Positions 1-6,511 of a stretch of 16,937 bases of DNA are shown one piece after another. Source of the DNA: Sphingopyxis sp. (GTDB lineage: Bacteria; Pseudomonadota; Alphaproteobacteria; Sphingomonadales; Sphingomonadaceae); assembly GCA_012035435.1 (NCBI GenBank), contig JAAUPH010000015.1, positions 1 to 16,937 on the forward strand, given 5' to 3'. Numbering within the stretch: position 1 is the stretch's first letter; each line of letters starts with the position of its first letter. The notes below the pieces were generated by a model. The model did not search any database, was not told where the DNA came from, and saw only the letters and a list, made by a program, of their open reading frames with translations. A program made the position numbers and the translations under genes.

Positions 1-87
1 GAATGCTTCTACAACCCGATCCGCAGGCACTCGACCATCGGATACCGAAGCCCCATCGACTTCGAACGCGAGGCCGGTGTAGCATGA
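1..87 (+). CDS. IS3-family transposase OrfB, C-terminal fragment (cut by window edge)
   Basis: Frame 1 is open from the first base to TGA at 85-87 and encodes 28 residues containing FYNPIRRHSTIGYRSPIDFE. The pattern YN..RRHS.LGY.SP..FE is the hallmark C-terminus of IS3-family OrfB transposases (rve integrase core), just after the catalytic Glu of the DDE triad. The catalytic residues themselves lie to the left of the window. The protein would catalyse transposition of the element that cut into the neighbouring minus-strand gene. Whether the complete transposase is intact cannot be judged. Confidence 0.85.
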   Translation, partial: ECFYNPIRRHSTIGYRSPIDFEREAGVA

Positions 88-100
88 ATGAGCCAATCTC

Positions 101-127
101 GGTGTCCATCAAACCGGCAGCAGGCCA
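101..127. repeat. Putative terminal inverted repeat (right) of the IS3 element
   Basis: This is the 27-bp terminal segment beyond the transposase stop, GC-rich and ending in CA at the junction with the disrupted gene. It is called as the right inverted repeat by position and by the TG/CA terminus. The left repeat is not in the window, so the repeat itself is not demonstrated. It also supplies the last five codons and the TGA stop (109-111) of the truncated minus-strand gene. Confidence 0.5.
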
Positions 128-1416
128 GCCATAGGACCCGATGGTCCACCAACTCGAATCGGATAAGTCCGACAAACCATAATGATCTTCCGGACATTTG
201 ATGGTGCGATTCCAGCGTCTGCCAGACATCCTGAAACCGTGGTGTCCCTAGTTGTGACGTGCGGATATTGTCCATGATGCAAGCTTAAGGACGTGCCTTG
301 CGTACCTTCGAGCAAAATGCGATGCCCCCTAACGAATGCGTCGGCAATGATCTTCCTCGCACTTCCCATGAAGGGCTTTAGTTCCTCGCAATCTTTTGCG
401 AGGAACAGCGAACTGCCGTTCTTATAGTCTGATCTTCCGGTCAGTTTTCTCGCTGACGCAATGCCGACGCCCTGTGCCGTCGAGCTGATGTTTCCGAACA
501 GCAGCGTCTCCTGGGCTAAGTCATCGTCACAGATGATCATTGCTTGCTCGTCGATCGTCAAACGATCTGTAGCGATCTCATGACGGGCAATTTCCTCGAG
601 AAGCTTCTTCGGATTTATTACTGCGCCGGGCCCCAACAGCAGCTTCGCGTTCGGGGCTCTTTTTGTACCGGACGGTAGGTGAAAATATTTCTCGGGTTCG
701 GGTTCAGCGAAAACCTGATGTCCGGCATTCGGCCCGCCCACCCGGATAAGTAGTTCGTATTCCGGTGCGATGTGGCCGACAATGTTTCCCTTGCCTTCGC
801 TTCCGTATTGCCCGCCGATCAGGACATCGACCAATTTCTCATTTGATCGAGGATATAGATTCAACAATGCCGTAGCTCGGACGAGAACCGCAGCTGCGGA
901 ACAGCGATCTGTATCTACCACGATATCTGCGATGCCGCCAAGAGCTTCAATATTGCGTTCTGTTCTGTTTTTCTTGAGGGCTTCATATTCAATGTCAGTG
1001 TCCTCCGACCGGCCACGTTCCAAATATCGCTGCTTTAGGACTTCGGGCCTCGCCGTAACGTGAATGTGGTAAACCTCAGCTCCATATGCCTTTCGAATGG
1101 CATTGACCTGCCCATGAATCCTAACTGAATCAACAACATATAGACCTGATGGTGTCTGCCCCGATGACTTCTCGATCACTTGCTGCAGTGCTTCGGACAC
1201 CCAGAGGCCGCCGTCTTCCCTATCGAGCCGTTGTCCAGCCTTTTGAAGTGCGTGGCGTTCCAACTTCGTCTTTGGAAGCCTTTGAAGAATGAGGTCCTTC
1301 GTCTTGATAACTTTCGCTTCATGCTTGTCACGAAGTTGGTCTACCAAGGCCGATTTGCCAGAGCATATTGCGCCGGAGACCAAAACTACGCGGAATGAAG
1401 CTCGACCCTTGATCAA
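109..1416 (-). CDS. Nucleotide-kinase-like / adenylosuccinate-synthetase (PurA/PurZ)-like fusion, 3' end truncated by IS3
   Basis: Two domains are visible. Residues ~8-190 form a P-loop kinase-like domain with Walker A GAICSGKS (15-22) and a later R-rich lid-like stretch (RYLERGR), like small NMP or dephospho-CoA kinases. Residues ~196-430 match the N-terminal two thirds of adenylosuccinate synthetase: GGQYGSEGKG (201-210), GGPNAGHQV with the catalytic-type His, SSTAQGVG, LLEGTQGTSL, and HGQYPHVTTRDTTVSGC near the end. PurA joins IMP and Asp using GTP; phage PurZ uses dGMP and ATP. The PurA catalytic Asp position (GDEGKG) is Ser206 here, as reported for PurZ-type enzymes. PurA is ~430 aa, so ~110-130 C-terminal residues are missing, including the region that holds PurA's guanine-binding NKxD loop. 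The last five or six residues and the stop come from IS sequence. The TTG start overlaps the upstream stop (TTGA), indicating translational coupling. The synthetase domain is probably inactive; the kinase domain may still fold. The true substrate is unknown. Confidence 0.85.
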   Translation of the reverse strand: MIKGRASFRVVLVSGAICSGKSALVDQLRDKHEAKVIKTKDLILQRLPKTKLERHALQKAGQRLDREDGGLWVSEALQQVIEKSSGQTPSGLYVVDSVRIHGQVNAIRKAYGAEVYHIHVTARPEVLKQRYLERGRSEDTDIEYEALKKNRTERNIEALGGIADIVVDTDRCSAAAVLVRATALLNLYPRSNEKLVDVLIGGQYGSEGKGNIVGHIAPEYELLIRVGGPNAGHQVFAEPEPEKYFHLPSGTKRAPNAKLLLGPGAVINPKKLLEEIARHEIATDRLTIDEQAMIICDDDLAQETLLFGNISSTAQGVGIASARKLTGRSDYKNGSSLFLAKDCEELKPFMGSARKIIADAFVRGHRILLEGTQGTSLSLHHGQYPHVTTRDTTVSGCLADAGIAPSNVRKIIMVCRTYPIRVGGPSGPMAGLLPV

Positions 1417-2927
1417 CTGAAGAGCTCAAACTGCTCTCGCCGCGGGGGCAAATCGTAGACGGTGACAGTCAAGTTAGACCGCACCATTTCTTCCTCAATT
1501 ATCTCTTCAATCACCCCCCAATCTCCACCGGCCGCACCCGTTCCGATTCTTGGCATATGTATGCTTGCGCCCGTTTTCGACGCCATTGCGGCAATCACCT
1601 TCAAGCCCGACTGCAACGCGCTGTAGCGTAGGCGCGAAAACATCGACGGTCCAAAACCTTCTTGGGCTATAATGCTCGCCAAAATATCCTCAGCATTTAA
1701 CTGAGTAAAAATGGCGTTGCCCAGGCGTTCGCTCGGCTTAATATCAAGCATAGTCTCGCTAAACTGCGCTTCCGCGTCAGGAAATCTTTGGGCGAATTTG
1801 CGGGCCACGCCTCCTCCCCACTTCACTGCACGGTTGTTAACCAGCTGACAGATGATTTTTCTTCCGTCGTCCAACGGCGCGATGATATTTCCGTGAACAT
1901 ACCTTATTGGCCGTTTGTCGGACTGCTTTGAGCCAAATCTGACGATACCGGCGACCCGTGGATACCTGGATCCTGGATAACCGGGGATGCCAACATACTC
2001 AATTAGCGTTTCTTCGCCTACAAACCAAGTTTCCGTAGCTTGATCGGTATGTCCGATTGCCGTGCAATTCCGCAATGCGCTGGTCTGCGGAACAATAGTA
2101 CCCTCGATTTGTGCCGACGGCGCGAATGCCGATGAGACTGAGTAGTCGACACGGTATTGGCGGCTGCCGTTCTCATCTTCGATAGGTGAAGCAAAAAAGA
2201 CAGAAACAGGCATGTCCGAAACCTTTGCAAGGCGAATCAGAAATGCCTCCGTTGAAACATCGTACTGTCGACGTTCCTGCATTAGCTTCTCGATTGAAGC
2301 AATATGGAAGGATGATGGCAGACTTCCGATCGGTAGAACAAACTCAGACGCTGCAATATTGCACAACAACTCAAGCTGCCAGTTATCAGACGGTTTGTGA
2401 ATCACGTTTCTGTTGCGAATTTCGTCCGGCCAGTCCGGAAACAACAAATGTGCTAACTCATGGGCTATTGAAAACCGCACTCGCTCGCGCGGCTGCTGCG
2501 GGTTAAATTCGATAATCGGCCCATGGTCTGTGGCAATTAAGCGAGCATCCGCGATGTTAGAATTAGCAGAAACTTTAGCGTTCAGCAGCTCAACAATCTT
2601 GACGGGATTAAACGGGGGGCCCTCCCAACCCAACTCCCGGGCCTTCAGCACGAGCGCGCGAGCGGCATCCTGCACTGCGGCAACTGGGTTTGCGCCATTC
2701 GCGATCGCCAGCGCAGATTTATTGGTCCAGTTTATTCCCGCCTTCGTATTCATTGGAGGGACAGGTATCTGAAGCCTGTTACAATAGCCAGTAAAACCGC
2801 TCTCCTCGAAGGCTTCCGCAGCTGCATATTCCTGTTCGCCACCAGCTATTTTTGCATCAGGTTTGGGAGAGCGCATGGAGAGGTGCGAGGAACCGAAAAT
2901 TTGGCGGATTTCGGCTTGATTAGGCAA
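1413..2927 (-). CDS. ImmA/IrrE-type metallopeptidase fused to a C-terminal macro domain
   Basis: In the 504-residue reading, the middle (~90-250) is an ImmA/IrrE (Peptidase_M78-like) zinc protease: GPPFNP, then IEFNPQQPRERVRFSIAHELAHLLFP with the HExxH motif (His156, Glu157, His160) and a likely third ligand Glu195 in AASEF. Residues ~343-495 form a macro domain: GNIIAPLDDG, VNNRAVKWGGG, and the ADP-ribose-binding loop RIGTGAAGGDWGVIEEII (460-477). This is the IGTG.AGG pattern of ADP-ribose-1''-phosphate or ADP-ribosyl hydrolases. ImmA-type proteases cleave repressors or partner proteins after a signal; macro domains bind or hydrolyse ADP-ribose derivatives. The protein may therefore sense or clear an ADP-ribosyl signal and activate its coupled partner; this is inference. 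The start is uncertain: TTG at 2927, ATG at 2876 or ATG at 2753 are all in frame, none has a convincing ribosome site, and family-like sequence begins near 2753. Confidence 0.85.
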   Translation of the reverse strand: MPNQAEIRQIFGSSHLSMRSPKPDAKIAGGEQEYAAAEAFEESGFTGYCNRLQIPVPPMNTKAGINWTNKSALAIANGANPVAAVQDAARALVLKARELGWEGPPFNPVKIVELLNAKVSANSNIADARLIATDHGPIIEFNPQQPRERVRFSIAHELAHLLFPDWPDEIRNRNVIHKPSDNWQLELLCNIAASEFVLPIGSLPSSFHIASIEKLMQERRQYDVSTEAFLIRLAKVSDMPVSVFFASPIEDENGSRQYRVDYSVSSAFAPSAQIEGTIVPQTSALRNCTAIGHTDQATETWFVGEETLIEYVGIPGYPGSRYPRVAGIVRFGSKQSDKRPIRYVHGNIIAPLDDGRKIICQLVNNRAVKWGGGVARKFAQRFPDAEAQFSETMLDIKPSERLGNAIFTQLNAEDILASIIAQEGFGPSMFSRLRYSALQSGLKVIAAMASKTGASIHMPRIGTGAAGGDWGVIEEIIEEEMVRSNLTVTVYDLPPRREQFELFS

Positions 2928-2968
2928 ACGACGAAATCCACAATGCAGGATGTCTATCGGCGGTCCAA

Positions 2969-3367
2969 ATGCTCGAATCTTTACCTGACATTGATGTGGC
3001 TGTCAGCGTTTCGCCGCCAAAATTTTTGGAACGAATGGCGAGCCTTGGAGAACTGTCAGGTCAATTCAGGGTAGAAAGCCACAGCATGTGCGCCGGCCAG
3101 CAAAAAACGGAGATTGTTAACTTCCGATCAAGCGTCCTTAGTTCGCACAAAGGCGACGGCTTTCAGCTTATAGCTTATGATGACAGACCGGGACGTGTCA
3201 TTGTCGAGGTGCGAGCTGAACGCTGGTCTCCGGATCCTCCAAGTAGGGAACTTTATGTGGAAGTTGCGCAGGCTCTCGCAGGGAGCCTGCTAAACAATAC
3301 AACCGGTCGTACGGCACCAGTCACCGGCTTCGAATTCGCCAGAGCCGGAGGCCAGCCTTCCGGATGA
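2969..3367 (+). CDS. Small hypothetical protein, first gene of a coupled pair
   Basis: A 132-residue protein that I do not recognise as a named family. The middle looks beta-rich (FQLIAYDDRPGRVIVEVRAE), followed by RWSPDPPSRELYVEVAQALAGSLL, a Trp/Pro turn and then an amphipathic helix. There is no signal peptide or membrane segment, so it is probably cytoplasmic. No other in-frame start lies between ATG 2969 and the upstream stop at 2921-2923, which fixes the start. Its TGA overlaps the next ATG (ATGA at 3364-3367), so the two genes are very likely co-translated. It is transcribed divergently from the ImmA-macro gene. No function can be given. Confidence 0.6.
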   Translation: MLESLPDIDVAVSVSPPKFLERMASLGELSGQFRVESHSMCAGQQKTEIVNFRSSVLSSHKGDGFQLIAYDDRPGRVIVEVRAERWSPDPPSRELYVEVAQALAGSLLNNTTGRTAPVTGFEFARAGGQPSG

Positions 3368-3594
3368 CGGAACGCACAGCGACTCTTTTCAATCGCTTTA
3401 CCATCCTCGCCAACGTGAAGGCGCTGCACTTTTACGATTGGCAGCGGTTCTACGCGCTGATCCGCGAAGGCAGGCAAGAAATTCCTGAACATATTCTCCG
3501 TGGACTGCTTGTCGACGCCGGTTTCGCAGAAGATCGTTCCCGTCAACTGGCTGAGATATATGAGCACCTCTGGGCCTTTAAGCGCTTCAGATAG
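3364..3594 (+). CDS. Small all-helical hypothetical protein, second gene of the pair
   Basis: A 76-residue, apparently all-alpha protein: DWQRFYALIREGRQEIPEHILRGLL, then a second helix pair ending EIYEHLWAFKRFR. It has no Cys, signal peptide or membrane helix. The ATG sits in the 4-bp overlap ATGA with the preceding gene, so translation is probably coupled and the two products may work together. The size and charge pattern would fit a small adaptor or antitoxin-like partner, but no family match was recognised and no function is assigned. Confidence 0.6.
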   Translation: MTERTATLFNRFTILANVKALHFYDWQRFYALIREGRQEIPEHILRGLLVDAGFAEDRSRQLAEIYEHLWAFKRFR

Positions 3595-3602
3595 ATCGAA
3601 GG

Positions 3603-3651
3603 GCCGCTATCGGTTCCGGGCTGAATGACATCAAACTGCGCCGATAGCGGC
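3603..3651. repeat. 11-bp perfect inverted repeat after the small gene pair
   Basis: GCCGCTATCGG (3603-3613) and CCGATAGCGGC (3641-3651) are perfect complements separated by 27 nt. The structure begins 8 bp after the stop of the preceding gene. It could form a strong stem but has no following T-run on the plus strand, so it may be a Rho-type 3' stabiliser, a regulatory hairpin or a dispersed intergenic repeat rather than a classical terminator. Confidence 0.6.
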
Positions 3652-3671
3652 GGTAAATGGCCGATTCATTG

Positions 3672-3683
3672 GTTCGCGCGAAC
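3672..3683. repeat. 12-bp perfect palindrome GTTCGCGCGAAC
   Basis: A perfect dyad in the 253-bp gap between 3594 and 3848. It would suit a dimeric repressor and lies about 165 bp upstream of the next start, which is rather far for a core operator. No regulator is visible. Functional meaning is uncertain. Confidence 0.4.
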
Positions 3684-3847
3684 GTTAGCTTTTACAAAAT
3701 CGGTGCTTGAAACCGGACAGTCCGTTACTGTCACAGAAGCGGCCGGGCGAGTGTTGGCTTACACAAACTGACCAGCCAGTATGAACTGCGCTTTCAATCC
3801 GTCGAATTACGATTATCTTACCGTGCAGGCCTGAGATCGTACCGAGC

Positions 3848-4489
3848 ATGAATAGCTTCCCGAAGCGCGTAGCCGAGAATATTCTTCCGTTGTCGGTCGC
3901 AGGGACTTTACCTGCCGCTTTCCGCGAATGGCACTTCACCGGCCAAACAGTTGATCACGAAGTTTCGGAGGAGATCTGCCGACTGTGCGATAAGGAGGGC
4001 CTTCGATACCACTTCGAAATTCGGAACGACCAGACGGGTCATCGCCTCGACGTCGGTTCCGAATGCATTCTCAGATTCCAGGTCGCTGTCTTCGACGAGG
4101 GCCGCGAGCTCGGGCCGGACCAAGCGCGTAAAGCCCTTGCCGAACGGATGCGGCAGATGCGGCTTGAAAGCTGCCTCCGCGCGCTGGAACGGCTTGCAGC
4201 GGCCGAAACGAATGATATCCTTTCGAATGCGCTGGCTTACTATCGGCTCCACAAATCTCTGACGCCGAAATTCGCAAATGTCGTGTTCTGGCGATTGCAG
4301 GCGAACGCAATCGATCACGACCCCCCATTCTTTAAAGTGCGGCTCGACAAGGCGAGCTATATCACCGATCTTGGAGCAATGCCCCGGCGCAACGTTCATC
4401 GTATTTGGAAAGCGCTGACTTCAGCCCAGCGCAAAAAGGCGATTGAGCTCGGCCATCCCGCACCACCAGAGTTAGGAGCGCACACGTGA
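3848..4489 (+). CDS. Hypothetical protein with an N-terminal Cys-rich 'CxxC...VGSxC' domain
   Basis: A 213-residue soluble protein. The N-terminal part (~24-80) has FREWHFTGQ, then ICRLCDKEGLRYHFEIRN (Cys44, Cys47) and TGHRLDVGSECILRF (Cys73). This looks like a small domain seen in phage- and plasmid-linked hypothetical proteins with the pattern C..C...L.Y.F.I.N..TG..L.VGS.CI..F; the cysteines suggest metal binding or a structural zinc site. The rest is helical and basic with no recognised domain, and ends in PAPPELGAHT. ATG 3848 is preceded by only a weak purine-rich stretch. It is convergent with gajB, with 17 bp between stops. The role is unknown; a nucleic-acid-binding accessory is one possibility. 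Confidence 0.65.
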   Translation: MNSFPKRVAENILPLSVAGTLPAAFREWHFTGQTVDHEVSEEICRLCDKEGLRYHFEIRNDQTGHRLDVGSECILRFQVAVFDEGRELGPDQARKALAERMRQMRLESCLRALERLAAAETNDILSNALAYYRLHKSLTPKFANVVFWRLQANAIDHDPPFFKVRLDKASYITDLGAMPRRNVHRIWKALTSAQRKKAIELGHPAPPELGAHT

Positions 4490-4506
4490 CGATCGACAGT
4501 GCAATT

Positions 4507-6511
4507 CTAGGGCCGCCAGATGATCTGTTGGTTGGCGATATCGCCGATGTTCCATTTGCGCGCGCGAAGTAGCACGAGTTCAGCGTCCGTGAAGGCATCG
4601 TTCCGCATGGCCAAGCATAGCAAATGGGAAGGTCGAGTGACCGCAACATAATGCTGCTTCAGACTCTTGCTTAGCTCGGGTTTATTGGCGGTCAATCCGG
4701 ATTTTACACCTGTAAGCCAGTCCTTGATCCGAGTGAGGTGCGAACCTTTGTAGTGAGTGTCGAAGACCAGCGTTGCGAGATGAGTCTCACCTTTCACGGA
4801 ATGGATCGAGCCAACCTTTATCCGAACCTCGGGTTCCACGGCCGGGTAAGCGAAGATGTTGCCCAGCGTTGCTGGAGCACCGATCGCTCCACGATCCTCT
4901 TCCCAAGCCATAAAGTCATCCGCGCTTTCCGCTGCGGCGTCGGCCAGCAAAGCGTTGGCAATATCCGTGATCGGCTTCTTCCAACTTTGCCACACCCCGG
5001 AGTTCGTAGGCAGGTCTCCGGTCGCAACCTTCCCGCACAAAAGATGAAACCGTCGGAGTGTTGCAGCATCGTGTTCAAGCAGCCGACATAGTTGGCGGAA
5101 ACGGTTGGCCAGATTCGGATGCCGAATGGATGGGTTGAGGATCGTCGCCAGCTTGAACACGCCGTCGGCGGCCTTCTCGGTTATCGGACGGACATCTCCC
5201 GTTCCAGCGGCATCCCCGACGCCGCGCCTGAGATAGCCAATCAGGGTGGCGGGTTGCCCTTCAATGCGAGCCAGCTCATGATCGTAACCGTCCCAATAGT
5301 GAGCCACACAATTTGGCGTGTCCGGTCGATTGGTGTCGCGATGGATCGCACCGACCGCAGCAAAGACGCCATCCGCTCGCTCTGCGGGGCTGAACCGCGT
5401 AGTCAGGAGATGCGCGAACGCCGGCAACACAGCCGTGGACTGGTCGGTCCCGAACAGGAGGATTGCAGCCTGTCTGCTCTGTTCGACTTCAGGATGCTCT
5501 CGCAGGCCGATGAGGCCGGGAGGGGACAAGGCGAGACCATTGGCTAGCGTCGCGATTTTAGTGCCGAACCGATGGCTGTTTGCCACCGGGATAGAAATTG
5601 CCGGGTTGGGAAAGAGGTCATGGTTCGTGCCATTCACCTCGGTTGCAGCCGCGCTCCCATAAATCGCTTGGTTCATATCGCCGAAGCGCTGACGCACTAC
5701 CGGGTGATCATCCGCCATGAAAATGCGGTGGAGGATCGCGGACTGAACGTCATCATTGTCCTGCACTTCGTCAAGGAATAGCACCGGGTATCGCTGACGA
5801 ACCGCATCCCGCAGGTTGGGATTGCGGTCTAGGGCCTGAGCCGCCCAGATCATCATGTCATTGTGGCAGAAATATCCTTCTGCTGTCGTCGCCTGGCACG
5901 CGGCGATGAATGCCAGATAGGTCGGTGTTTGCTTCCCAAGTGTACCGCCGCCCCAGGGGATTGCGCCCAGATCGTGTTCGGCATCGATGATGCGAAGAAG
6001 CTCCTCACGACTCTTCGTCTTTAACACTTGGGAGCGTTGACCTTGGGTCAGTTTGTACAACCGCCTCCGGAGGCAGATTTCGTCGTCGATCGCGACCACG
6101 TCGATCCCCCGCGACCTGAGCCAGGGGAGCGCAATAAAACTGATTCACGAACCCGTGAATCGTACCAATGAAGTGCGGATAGGAGAGGATCGCTCGACCG
6201 GCGGGGTCAGCGCCAAGCTTTTTCTCGATCTCCAACCGAGCCACATTGGTGTGGGAGAGCACGCAGAGGCCAGAAGCGGGCGAGGTCCAGCGCTTCGCAA
6301 GGATTGCAAGCTTCGCGACAAGCAACGTAGTCTTTCCGCTGCCGGGGCAAGCCGCGACGTCGATCGATCCGTTCGAGCGTAAAACGGCGAGGCGCGCATC
6401 CTCACCGTCAGCCCCGTGAAATGCCAATGCCGGCAGACCTAGGCTAGCACAGGCAGTGGCGATGTCATCATCGCTGACGGCTCGAGCCAAAAGCTCCGTG
6501 ACGTCGATCAC
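4507..6511 (-). pseudogene. gajB: GajB-like UvrD/Rep-family helicase of a Gabija system, frameshifted
   Basis: The reading frame is split. The 5' part (6511 to ~6136) encodes Walker A ACPGSGKTT (residues ~54-62), motif Ia VLSHTNVA and GTIHGFVNQF. The 3' part (~6136 to 4507) continues with LPWLRSRGIDVVAIDDE, Walker B VLFLDEVQD, motif III QRFGDMNQAIYG, motif V IHSVKGETH and motif VI YVAVTRP. Removing one T from the run of four at 6136-6139 restores one 667-residue protein whose sequence runs smoothly through the join. As read, translation shifts frame there and stops 43 residues later, at 6005. In Gabija, GajB is a UvrD-like helicase that works with the GajA nuclease in anti-phage defence. The GTG start overlaps the gajA stop (GTGA). 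The restored product is longer than the ~500-residue reference GajB. The shift may be real decay or a sequencing error. Confidence 0.85.
6136..6139 (-). other. Frameshift site in gajB
   Basis: On the coding strand the run reads CAGTTTTATTG. Reading it as CAGTTTATTG rejoins the two helicase frames. The homopolymer is only four bases long and lacks the X XXY YYZ layout of known programmed slippery sites, so programmed frameshifting is unlikely. Confidence 0.75.

Larger units (their letters stand above)
1..127 (+). mobile_element. Right end of an IS3-family insertion sequence (partial)
   Basis: Only the last ~127 bp of the element lie inside the window. It holds the 3' end of an OrfB-type DDE transposase, then about 40 bp of non-coding end. 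The outer edge is placed at 127 because the minus-strand gene entering from the right is recognisably PurA-like up to codon 130-132 (Met) and becomes unrelated from about 127 on. Read inward, the edge starts TGGCCTGCTGCCGGTTTGAT, and a TG...CA end is usual for IS3-family elements. The other end and any 3-4 bp target duplication are outside the window, so the exact boundary is good to a few bases only. Confidence 0.75.

Noticed and set aside
9..275. Minus-strand 88-codon frame across the IS junction
   Set aside because: It overlaps both the transposase end and the PurA-like gene in other frames and has no protein-like features.
6130..6145. Programmed ribosomal frameshift in gajB
   Set aside because: The run is only TTTT, with no heptameric slippery site; a plain indel is the simpler reading.
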